A stretch of 64,000 nucleotides of DNA from positions 1 through 64,000 of the forward strand of contig JADNRY010000107.1 of the NCBI GenBank assembly GCA_015501585.1. Direction: 5' to 3'. Source of the DNA: Rhodocollybia butyracea. Taxonomy: Eukaryota; Basidiomycota; Agaricomycetes; Agaricales; Omphalotaceae. A program made the position numbers and the translations under genes. Positions 48,528 to 58,424 of this stretch are shown here, piece after piece. Every line of letters begins with the position of its first letter. Position 1 is the stretch's first letter. The notes under the pieces are model-generated. The model saw only the letters and a list, made by a program, of their open reading frames with translations. It had not been told where the DNA came from and made no database searches.

Positions 48528-50248
48528 TCAAACCCAGAGTGTTTTTCCAGACCTTCGAGTAACAGTTCCGCACATTTGAATAACAATCATCATCCTATTC
48601 CCAATAGACCAGAGCGAACTATAGACATGGCCAGCGCTCGATTGCCGATTCAAGAATGTCAGTGTAAACACTCTCAAGCAGTCTACCTCAAATGCAGATG
48701 TCCCCACCGCGTAGAGTTTGGCAGGACTCCACCGAGATTGGATCATCTCCACCACTGACAGGTCTTCAAAACTTGTTGCAGCGACATTCAACAACCTCAG
48801 GGAACGCAATCGTGGAACGAGAGCGGCTGTCTGCGGGCGAAGAGAGCTAGTGCGACAGCCATGGAGACTGTCTATAAATTCCGATGATATGGGACTGTGT
48901 TTTGGGGAAATACCGGAATCATCAACAGTGAGATCTTGGAGAGTGGGGAGAAGGACAAGGATATCAACAAGATTGGCATCGGATATGGATAAGCGTTGAA
49001 TCGAGAATGTGGTCAATTGGAAAGCCGACTGCTGGACAAACACCAGGAACGGCCCCAATTTACTCCAGGTCTCAAGCTCGTTGTCATATAGTACATCATG
49101 GTCACCCCAGCGTAGTGGTAGGATATTGTTATCATTATCAGTGAGCCCAGACCCGTATTTCTCTGAAACCAAATGGAGCACCTTCAATGAAGGAAGTCTG
49201 AGAAGAGGGAACACCGAATCTGAAAAATCACGTAGATTCTCCCAACATTCATGATGGCGTACAGTCAACATTTCCAACTTGGAAGAGGAAGGGATTGTCA
49301 CGGGAGCTACACCATCACCATAAAGTGTAGATTCTGCTAGACCTAAGGAAATAAGGTTGGAGCATTTGTTGAATACATTCTGGATTTCAACTTCGTTATA
49401 ATCAGCAGGGAACTGGGGGATAAGGAGTGCATCTGTCAGATTCAGCGATTGGAGATTCGGTGCTGCATTGATAAATGGAGCCAGATCCTCGTCCATTACG
49501 GATCTGGGAAAGCACAGCCTACTCAGGACAGGGAATGAAGCTAACGGAATATCATGACAGTCTAGAAAGTCCTTAAAGGAGTAGTCCTCACAGTAATAGG
49601 ACAGGGACTGCCAGCGGACATTCTGCTCAACAAGTTGCTTCAGCAGCGGGTGAAGACCTCTTCCATAGATGAAAGGGCCTGCTGCTATGTCAAGGTCGAC
49701 CACCATTGGATGTTGTTGGGACCGATTGAGGAAATTAGACAGCGGATAAACCGTTTCCATATCCTCATCTTCCCAGTTGCCGTCAAATGCTTTTTCACGG
49801 ACGTCCCAATATAAGGATATTCGAGACCATATCGCAGGTATGGACAGCGCATTTTGCCGCCAGCGCGAGCAGACAAAGCTAATGACCATCGCAGGTTTAC
49901 TCCTGAGAGCCTGAGCTGTGTGCGTGGGCAGCCTGCGTTTGAGATCAACAGCCCGAAAGCTGTTCATATCGCAGCAATCATCAAAGATTTTTCGTAAGAT
50001 CTCGTTGGGAATTTTTCGAAATGGGGATTGGAGAGACCGTAGTTGAGCCGCGTAGTGCTCCAAGCGTCCCTTTTCCCTTCTAAGGCGGCAGATTTCCGCT
50101 TCATAGTCCTCAAGGTCTAGTTCGATGTTTTGGAGAACCGAGGCGACTTCGTCTGGTTGGACAGATGCAGGACCAGATCCTGTCCGAAATTTGTCGCCAG
50201 GTACACGAGGGATAAGGTGTTTCCACCGCAAGAAAAACAGAAAGGCAT
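48528..50248 (-). pseudogene. F-box / leucine-rich protein, copy 5, start codon out of frame
   Basis: The body is open for 567 codons: IPRVPGDKFRTGSGPASVQP, coiled coil LQNIELDLEDYEAEICRLRR, F-box SPFRKIPNEILRKIFDDCC, VCSRWRQNALSIPAIWSRI, and a full leucine-rich half. The ATG equivalent to the other copies (50248, MPFCFSCGGNT) is out of frame with it. Relative to copies 1 and 4, one base is missing near 50213-50215, where the others read 'aacaccttcat'. No other in-frame ATG occurs before the F-box, so translation from this ATG would end early. Either the copy is a very young pseudogene, or it starts at a non-AUG codon or from an unseen upstream exon. The gene is otherwise in excellent condition and closest to copy 4. 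Confidence 0.7.
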
Positions 50249-50259
50249 GTCAACACAAT

Positions 50260-51010
50260 GAGCGTAGAGAAGAAGACGTAAGGCTATTTAGACGCTCAAA
50301 TTTGAAGCCAAAAGCCAAAATTAGGGATGACGTTTAATAAGAGACAAATAGAATCACTCTATTGGGAAACATAATCGCGTTTCTGTGGAATCAAGGACTA
50401 AAACTTGTAATGGGGACAATTTTGATTTGATACTGCCAGAAAACGGCGCTTATACTGTGTCTCGAGCACAAGTATCGTGAAAAAACAGATGCTCAAATAT
50501 TTTAGTGCGCTGATGCTACTGTCCGATGTATGATAGAGGCCCCACAGAGCATGTATTGAGGATGTAAGGGGATATGTCTCACATCGTGTTGAGGCGTTGA
50601 GGCGTTGATTACTTGGTACTTGGTAGCACTGCTACCAACACGCTTCAGTGTATGAACTTCCTTAATCAAGCAAGCGCAGCATGTAAACTTGGGAAACAAA
50701 TTTGTAACATATGGAAGAAGGAACAAGAACAACAAAATTTGTACTCGTTTATCGAAGCTAACATCGGAATCTTGTAGGAAGCCATAAGTATTGCATCTGC
50801 TGGACACAACTTGTGCTCATGTGCTCAGCGCGGAGTCAATTCAATCCGAGGCCGTCACCAAAGTGGCAGGGTTCTCCACCCCACCGACGAGGGGCGTACT
50901 ACCTACACTATCAGTCAGCTCAACACGAGTCGTCCAAAGCATAATTTTCCACTCCGCCCAGCGAACCCTTTAAAGAATGTCGGGTCGAACTACGAGAAGC
51001 ATCAAAGTCA
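50260..51010. other. Intergenic, no gene seen
   Basis: 5' flank of F-box copy 5 and spacer. A small tandem 'gttgaggc' repeat lies near 50589-50607, and a short inverted repeat (tggtagcactgctacca) at about 50621-50637. No supported coding region. Confidence 0.35.
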
Positions 51011-51015
51011 ACTAG

Positions 51016-51499
51016 TTAGAATTGTGACTCGGAGGAACTCAAATGCATGCGTACAGTGAAATTGAAAGTGTCGATCTGACTAGCTGGGACATCGCGACGA
51101 GCAAAGTACACCATAGGAATGAAGCTGTTGTGTTTCCGCGACGTCAAAAACATGTTTTCGCTTTACATGAGGTAAGTACACCTACTCGAAGAGCCCAGGA
51201 TCGGCCGGGTCCGCTGTGGCTTGAAGAATGTAGTCTGAGAATACAGCTGGAACGCCGAATTCAAAAAGGGCGCATGTGAAGTTGGCGTTGAAGACCGTTG
51301 GCTATGCATAGTTGTAGTAAGTATGTTGATCATAGAAGACAGAAGATGGAACACCAATACTTACTTCGCCCAGCACGATTGGGTTTGAGAAAGTAAGGAC
51401 ACCATAACGGTCCGCATCATTGCACGGGCCAACTTGGGCAGACACAGAGCCAAAGAAGGCGGCAGCCGCAGCGCTGATAGTGAGGAGTTGAAAAAACAT
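51016..51499 (-). CDS. Small secreted protein (signal peptide), 3' end uncertain
   Basis: Exon 1 51499-51365 encodes a classic signal peptide (MFFQLLTISAAAAAFFGSVSA) followed by QVGPCNDADRYGVLTFSNPI. A GTAAGT...CATAG intron of 63 nt (51364-51302) leads into PTVFNANFTCALFEFGVPAV with FSDYILQATADP, in frame. In that frame a TAG follows at 51184-51182, giving an 84-aa protein with two Cys. A further stretch at about 51157-51016 encodes HNSFIPMVYFARRDVPASQI and DTFNFTVRM. This looks like the natural C-terminal beta-strand half of the same domain, but the joining intron would be only about 25 nt. So either the gene is broken or the intron is not what I infer. It resembles agaricomycete secreted proteins of unknown function. 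Confidence 0.5.
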
Positions 51500-51509
51500 C
51501 TTGTTCTGG

Positions 51510-52200
51510 CGAGAATATTGGCTGAAATTGATAAAGGGTACAAAGGCACTTACTTACTATCGTAGTAAGAGATTGAAAGTGCTAGTGATGTTTGGAAAGT
51601 TGTCCATTTGTGTCTTTTTATAAGTACCAAACCTTTGCGGTTCAATCCATTCATCGAGGGCGAGTGACCTTGTGCGGTAACCCCTCACCGTAGAAATATT
51701 GATAGATGAAGTTCCTACTCAAGTACTTACCCAATATCTGGCCTGTGGCTTTCTCTGGATGGAGGCCGATGACCGCTGTTGCGATCCAGTAACGGGGGAA
51801 GTTCATTTCTTATTTGAGCTGCTGAATAGGAATTTTTGAACAGTGGTGAACGGCGACTGGTCTCCGCATTAGAGAGCCATCTTGAAGCCCTTGACGTCTG
51901 AACAGAGGTACCGATGTGACCAACAGTTCAATTAGAGTTTGTTAGGACGCTGGGAGTGCCTTGATACGTATTTTGGAGGATCTGAAGGCCGAGGAACTTT
52001 GAGGAGGTCTGGATGGCCCGTAGCCGCGGCGTCATAGCCGATAATCCACCAAGTACGCCTATAGTCTGTTGAGTTACTTCGCTGGCTAGCCTCTGTTTGA
52101 TGGTCATGTGGGATAGCCGGCTAATACTAATAGGGTAGATGAGCATCTCATAGGTCTGGTAATAAAGCAAGTAACTGGATAGGGGAGCTCGAAAGTCAGA
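51510..52200. other. Intergenic, possible gene remnant
   Basis: 5' flank of the secreted-protein gene (a cluster of 'cttacttac' near 51550). An 80-codon minus-strand frame (51928-52170; HMTIKQRLASEVTQQTIGVL, then GGLSAM) vaguely resembles the helical middle region of fungal zinc-cluster transcription factors, too weakly to call. Confidence 0.3.
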
Positions 52201-52209
52201 AGGCAGGCG

Positions 52210-54210
52210 CTATCTCCCTCAAAGATCGTGCCGGCCCGGAAATTCCCTTTCTTCAACGTACATTCATCTGCATATTTCCCGTTCTCTGTTTCTAGCCTTA
52301 ACCGCGTGACCCTCAGCGCTGCCAGCCTTCGGAGGCAAACATACTTGCACCTCCCTCGAATCTACAAGATGTCGCATGACTGTGAACGAGCAGAATTGGG
52401 ATGTGTATTCACGGTGAGTTACTTGACGTCTGAACTAGCAAACATTGCGACTCAAGATCGCTCAAATCATCTACAGAATTCACAACCGCCTCAGTGATGC
52501 ACTACTACTAGTTACATAAACCGTAGACGAGGGAATCGAAATTTTTTCAGGTGGAACTGGCTGGATGTACAAGATGGTGAGTCTTTTCTTCCGGTTCAAC
52601 GTACCATTTTCAATCCTCGTTGCTTTCTTGTTCGATTCTCAATATTCACGCGCACGTTTAATATCACACTCGCATCACCCAGCGCACTTGACCCTCCGCA
52701 ACAATCTCTACTTTTAAACACCACAATCCCTGCATCGAATTCAGCTCCTCTACTTTTCCTACGGCAACAAACCGCGATGTTCCACTGGAAGACAACTCAC
52801 CCGGACTTGCCTTCAGAGTTGACCGCCGCATTCCTGTTGTCCTATCACATGAACGATTCGACGTTCTCCAACTATCAGCTGGAAGCATTCGTGGCTCCCG
52901 GCACAGAACACAGAATAAGCAGGGGTGGTCTCTCGTGCACACGGCAATCGGTGCTGGCGGTCACCGGTCACTAGTCACTTGTCATTTATCGCAAACTCAT
53001 CGCAAGAATACGCTATTTCGCATTCGATGTTCTTTCCCCAGCTTCTCCCGCTCCCCTCTTCCCTTCCCTCTTTCGTTGACCTCGTCGCGTCCTCCAAGCT
53101 CCAAGCTTGACTTCTCTCCCACCGACAGCTTGAACTATCTTCTAACATCGGCTGGTAGATGACGTTACCGGAGCTTCTGTCCAAAGTCGACTCTCACCCC
53201 CTCACCGAACGTTTTATTGACTTTCTTCGACGTCACCTGGAAAATCTTCCAAGGAAAAAGGGACGTGAGATGAAGGAGATCGAGGGCTTGGACCTTGGTT
53301 GGGCGACTCGTTGTCGGCGTTCCGTCCGTGTGGAGAACTGGGTGGGATTGGGGTGTGCCAAGTGGCTACGTCAACACCTGTTGGCTCATCCTCTTCGTGC
53401 TGCAATGGGAATCGAAGGAGTACGAGTATGAGAAGTGTAGTGTGGTGCAAATGGGGACACCGCGGTTGTTAGGAACTGAGTGGGGAATGAGTTCACTGTC
53501 ATCCGGGAAGCTCTTACATATTCCTTCCTCATCTCTGTCCTCCACAAACGACTTGCGCTTCCTCGAAAACCTTCTCTTTGACGACACCCCTCTCACACTG
53601 GAGTCAATGCGTAGTATCACTCCACCGATAATTATGTGTTGGGATGACGATATTTGGGTAGGGAAATGCTGGGGTTAATTGGAAGTAGAGTAGTATGAGA
53701 TTGAGATGTGGGAATGACTGTTTGGTCTGCTAGCTGTTGTTGCTCCCAGCAACCTCGAGTCCTCGAGGCATTCCCATCTCTTCTTCCTCGTCACTGGCTT
53801 TTACCTCTCTTGCTTGTTCAAAAGGCACTTTCACTATCCTGCTCTGGCCGCAAGCGTAGCATGTAATGCTATACCCACCGATCATCGACGGTCATCCTCC
53901 GCTTCGTATCTCTCACCGCTTCCTTGTCACTGGCCTCTACAGTTTCCGCCATATCCGTGGGCTCGTTATCTATATCCCTCGTATTGGATTCCACATCCTT
54001 CCCATGATGAGTCTGCTCTTCGATTGTCTGAGAGTCTGTACCCTACCTATGCATTAGTCATCTTTTGGAAGCACTGGAAGCGGTTTCGGAGGATGATTGA
54101 GGTGGAACTTGAGATGATGGCGGAATCGGATATGTGGTTTCGTTGCTGGGGAGCAGTCCGGTCGGTTTGTAATGAAGATTGTTGTGTTGGTCGCAAACGT
54201 TCATCCGCCA
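52210..54210. repeat. Dispersed repeat block, copy VII (no F-box gene attached)
   Basis: Shares landmarks with the other blocks: 'caactcacccggacttgcct' near 52793, 'ggcacagaacacagaataag' near 52900, TCTAACATCGGCTGGTAG near 53137, 'cacaaacgacttgcgcttcc' near 53542, and a weak closing landmark (ttttggaagcactggaagc) at about 54063. Unlike copies I-VI it is not followed by an F-box gene. Open frames such as 53295-53678 (plus) are not conserved in other copies. Confidence 0.5.
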
Positions 54211-54276
54211 ATCAACTTTAGCTATCTAGTCAGATCTAGTATGTACGAGCTAGATACGTACAATGATTCTTTATTC

Positions 54277-54750
54277 GAGTTGAAGTAGACTGCATGTTGA
54301 CACGATCCATCCCTGACACTCCAACAAATATTTCCCCCGATAACTATACAATGTACACAACTATCAACCCTTCTGCGATGGATGTAATGATAAAAGCAAA
54401 GCGATAATTGCAAGAACAACAAGGAGACAGGTTTCGAAACTCCTAATCAAGTAGAACATCTAGACTACAAGTCTGGGTAAAGCACAAGCGACTGTAGATA
54501 TACTACATCTGCCAGCAAACTAGGCAGCTTGGCCCCCACGCTTCTGAAAGGTAAAAAGTCACCCTCTTTGTAGAACGTCTTGCCGCGAAACTCTTTTGGC
54601 AATGATGATTTATCAAATAGTTTATAAGGATTCTATGAGTGTTGTGTTCCAAGAGTAGACATGCATGTCGACACGATCCATCCCTGACACCCAACAAATA
54701 TCTCCCAATAAATATACAATGTACATAACTATCAACTAATCTGCGACGGA
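54277..54750. repeat. Direct repeat pair of about 100 bp
   Basis: The sequence at about 54280-54380 (from gtagactgcatgttgacacg to ctatcaacccttctgcgatgg) recurs at about 54655-54752 with roughly 85% identity by eye, same orientation, 375 bases apart. Nothing in or around it looks coding. Confidence 0.7.
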
Positions 54751-54759
54751 TCCTTTGAC

Positions 54760-55190
54760 ACCGTCTAACTCCAGTCCAACCCAAAGCTGTTCGTCAGATT
54801 ATGCAAGCTCTTTGTGTCCCCATAACCAAGTGCCATCTGGCCCCGCCCCATAGTGAGGCGCAAATCCCCCGGAATAACAAATGTGGGGGGAAGATGGCGA
54901 AGAGGTGAGTGGGTTCCGGATAGTCTCTTATAAACAGACATATACACGATCTTACGATGTGTATAGGAGGCGTTGAAGGACGATATATGGTTGGCGGAAA
55001 TATATCGCTGGCAGAAACAGGATATTGACCGTAACTTAGCCTAGAAGTTAATTCTTATGACATACATACCCAAAAATACACTTTCCTTGCTTCTTACACA
55101 GCTCACACTATCATCGACATCTCTTACCAGCCAATTAGATACCATATACTGTCAGTGAAAGCGAGCAAGCCAGATAGGATTACTTCATCA
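54760..55190. other. Intergenic, no feature seen
   Basis: 3' flank of the phosphotransferase gene. No open frame of note and no repeat-block landmark. Confidence 0.3.
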
Positions 55191-55194
55191 GTTA

Positions 55195-56022
55195 TCATAA
55201 ACGGTACAAAAGCATGTCTTTTTCGCGAGAAGCGGCATACGCGGTTTCAACATCATTCTCAAAGTGGTGAGTCCACAACCAATAACGTACCCAAGGCCCC
55301 TGACATCCTTGCTGGGGAGTACGAAGGATATGCAACTGCCAATGTCGTGGAAGCCATCCCGAGTCTTCCCAATCAACAATCCCAGAAACGCGGCCATTAC
55401 AAATCAGTATGTTCTGCATCCGGAGGTCAGTGTGCACCCACACTATGCGATCTTCCAAGACGGCATTCACAGTATCAGGACAAGTGGTAGCTAGAACATC
55501 AAGGTCTCCATTAACCAATCCACGATAGCAATGCAAAGTGGAGTCATAAGGCCCTCCAATTTTCTCATTGAATGTGGCAGGATGAGGTAGTCCATGGCCG
55601 CTTGCGCTTGTCATGACTTTCCCGGACAACGAGGTCGGCTGAGGAATGCGCCAGAGCTGAGAAAGGACGTCAAGAATATCCTGAGCAATGACCACCATGT
55701 CTTCTTCAGAGAAGTCATTCCAATCAAGCAAGGGAGAGCCAGGCAGCCAGGTTGTGACGGTGTATGTGGCGTCATCCGTTTGAAAAGAATCGATGAGTTT
55801 TGGGATTGGAAGATGTGGCGCTGCTCGATTCAAGAAACCCAAGGCATCAGCCTCTGAGCTCAGAAGCCGCCCACGCTTCAGTATAAGAGGAATCCCAAAT
55901 CTAAAGCGGTAAATTTTGGGCTCCAGTGGTTTGACAGGATGAGTAAACAAAAGGTAGAATCGCAACTTGAGCTGATTTAACAGTTGTTTGAGTCGAAGGA
56001 AGAGAGTACTTGGGGTTATCAT
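55195..56022 (-). CDS. APH / choline-kinase-like phosphotransferase domain protein
   Basis: 275 aa, no intron, ATG at 56022 (MITPSTLFLRLK). The fold is a small protein-kinase-like phosphotransferase. The N-lobe has GIPLILKRGRLLSSEADALG (Lys, then Glu of the helix) and VTTWLPGSPLLDW at the hinge. The catalytic loop is VWVHTDLRMQNILICNG, fitting the family HxDLxxxNIL with Asp as base and Asn as metal ligand. The metal-binding segment is GIVDWEDSGWLPRHW. All key residues are present. Fungal members are numerous and mostly of unknown substrate; the name 'aminoglycoside phosphotransferase' describes the fold only. Length is normal to slightly short. The C-terminal 50 residues (WTHHFENDVETAYAASREKD) fit less well, so a small 3' intron or drift is possible. 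Confidence 0.75.
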   Translation of the reverse strand: MITPSTLFLRLKQLLNQLKLRFYLLFTHPVKPLEPKIYRFRFGIPLILKRGRLLSSEADALGFLNRAAPHLPIPKLIDSFQTDDATYTVTTWLPGSPLLDWNDFSEEDMVVIAQDILDVLSQLWRIPQPTSLSGKVMTSASGHGLPHPATFNEKIGGPYDSTLHCYRGLVNGDLDVLATTCPDTVNAVLEDRIVWVHTDLRMQNILICNGRVSGIVDWEDSGWLPRHWQLHILRTPQQGCQGPWVRYWLWTHHFENDVETAYAASREKDMLLYRL

Positions 56023-56029
56023 GCTGTAT

Positions 56030-56690
56030 GTCAGAATTCAAGATGCGAATCATTGATCACAGTCGTGCAGGAGCTCACAAAACAGTCCACTATCAATAGA
56101 TGTTCGATGTTTGGAAGGAAAAGAAAGATGTCGGACTTTGAAATAATCAGATGACAGAATTGATGAGAGGACCCATTGACCAGTACTAACGTACACCCCA
56201 AAGCGGGAGCGCTAGCTATGATCATTTGCCAATAAGCATAGCGGTGCATGAGAGTCGGAGTGTAAGTATCAAAACGGCAGGTCCTGCGTCTGAGTTCAAA
56301 AGAAGCTAGGCTACAAGCAGTGACTCGTCGAGTCGTCGGTGTAGGCAAAAATAGATAAGTATCAAGCCATTTTAAACCATATTATCCCTCCTCGGCGAAG
56401 TACACCGTGTGAATAACTATATGTGCGGAATCCAGAGGTGCTTAAGTATCAGTATTGATGCGATCAAATACTTCAGAGAACACTGAAAGGTACAAAAAAC
56501 ACGACTGGACTTTGAGTGGATAACGCATACTTATCAGTCGCTCCAGAAAGTACGTACAGGCAAAATTGACTCAAGCAAAGTAGCGATAAGCAACACGATT
56601 GATGACACGTATGAAGTGGAGAAAACCAGAGTAGAAAAGTAATCAACTGAAGGTGGAAGAGAGAAAAAAGATTGCAGAGTACTACGGTAA
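56030..56690. other. Intergenic, no feature seen
   Basis: 5' flank of the phosphotransferase gene. Two minus-strand frames of about 90-105 codons lie here but show no family signal and a shadow-like composition. Confidence 0.3.
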
Positions 56691-56696
56691 TACAAA

Positions 56697-57225
56697 TTAG
56701 ACATCTACGGGAACTTTCTGGGGAGTGAATTCTCGGCCCCACAGGAAAGAAGTACCGTATTCGTTGTTCATACCCTGGCTATAGCGAGTCACAGAGCTCT
56801 CTATGATTTGAGCACGATACTCGCTTCCACCAATGATGGCAAGAAGGACGCCCTTCACCCAAGTTCTACAGGTGATGCCTACAGACCGATTATGAGCAGC
56901 AGTTGGGTGGGAATATGGAAAAACGCTTCTGCAGATTTGCTCGAGCGCCTGGTCGCTGATAATATTAGCATTGAACTCTGGGACTCGGAAGTACCCTAAA
57001 ATCGGGGCGTTTCCAGAAGCAGTCAGAGCTCCAGCATATAGCGTCTCTTTGACATAGCTCTCTGGTCCTGTGGGGTCCGAGATATTTGCTGCCCAGTGGT
57101 GGCGAGTAACCCTATTGTTGCCATTCACATGGATCAGAGCCCAGTGAAATGTCTCGCTAGAGGGCGAGTGACGACGTAGAGCGAGTTCATTTGAACTTCG
57201 GCATACTGTGTTTCAAGCTGAAAAG
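56697..57225 (-). CDS. Conserved-looking hypothetical protein (FHWAL...TCRTWV type)
   Basis: The open frame runs from about 57215 (after a likely TTTTCAG/ACACAG acceptor) to the stop at 56697, about 170 aa. It reads SSETFHWALIHVNGNNRVTR, HHWAANISDPTGPESYVKET, LGYFRVPEFN, HNRSVGITCRTWVKGVL, NNEYGTSFLWGREF. His in FHWAL and Cys in TCRTWV are suggestive of a small papain-like or LRAT-like fold, but that is speculation. I recall similar agaricomycete hypothetical proteins, with no known function. An upstream exon with the start codon must exist around 57.3-57.5 kb; I could not place it. Confidence 0.5.
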
Positions 57226-57229
57226 GCAT

Positions 57230-58420
57230 CAAGTGTTGTATCTAATAAACTTGTCAGATCAAAAATCGTGTAGCGCTGGGCAGTGGACACACTGAGCACT
57301 CACAAAGCGATCAAAAAAAGTAGGAGGTACACAAATCCTAGAGCAGAGCGATGAGTGCGTTGTAGTAGGAGTTCGCTCGTATAGTGCCAATGGTACTAAT
57401 CCTGGAGCTCGATAAAATACACGGGCTTTTAAACATCTTGGAGGTGCTATCGCGTTTCTGGATTGCTGCCTAGATCAGATATCATCTAAGGGTCTGTGGC
57501 AAAAAATACCTAGATATAGATCTATCTACCCATAGAGGGAACATGAGGTGCAATGTGGGTCCAGGATCACAGACAAGCACGAGAATAAACTAGAGCTGTG
57601 TACTAAATCCCCCTTGGTATCCTTTTCGGTGTTGATTGACTCTTTCCTGATCCTGGACAGGGACTCGGGTGGTTAGATATTCAGATATATTTCTTTTCCA
57701 AGTTTGAGGACCATTCGTCTTGATGAACATTTGATTTAGGCCCCACCCTGAGAATGAGGCCTTGAGGTGCCAGACGGATCTGTGGCGTTACTTCAAGTTG
57801 ACTACATTGGCTTCCAGGCCACAGACTTTACTGTGGCGTAACACATAAGTAGTATCACTGATATAATGTTTAAAGACTGCGTCGTCTGTCATTTTGCCTA
57901 ATAAGGGTAATGGTGCACACCATGTATTGTGCGAGTAGCTACTTTGACTCGTTCTGACTTTAACTATGTGGGCCAAGAAGTCACGGAATCTTGCAACTTA
58001 CTAGAAAAGCTTTAGCCTCAAGGCTATGCCAATTTTATTTTGCCCGATAAACCCAAGATAAACTGCTTGGCAAGTCAATCGAAGGTGAGAACTGGACAGG
58101 TTCTGTTTCCCTAAAAAAAATCAGAATGGCACTGCACATATTCTCAGTAGAAAGGGAGGTCCTTGGAGAACGCATCAAGACAAGATGCCCTCACAATAAT
58201 CAGACCAAGTTTTGAGTTTTCTATGTCCAAGCTGCCCCGTCCGAATAGTTTATCTCAGTTTGCATATAGTGAAGCATTGGACTATTGGACTCGTGACATT
58301 CCTGATGCATTTCTAGGGAAGAGGAAGGAAGAGGAAGTTAAAATTGAGAATGTTATTGAAGATAATACTAGACATGAGCTTTGCTACTATGTACAGTAAG
58401 TATGTACTTTTGATAACTGG
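57230..58420. other. Intergenic with an unassigned open frame
   Basis: Contains the presumed first exon of the FHWAL-type gene. A plus-strand open frame at 58163-58399 (MENASRQDALTIIRPSFEFS..., 78 codons, protein-like composition) ends 25 bases before the stop codon of F-box copy 6. It could be the end of another gene cut by the duplication that brought the F-box copy. No repeat-block landmarks seen here, unlike the flanks of F-box copies 2-5. Confidence 0.3.
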
Positions 58421-58424
58421 ATCC

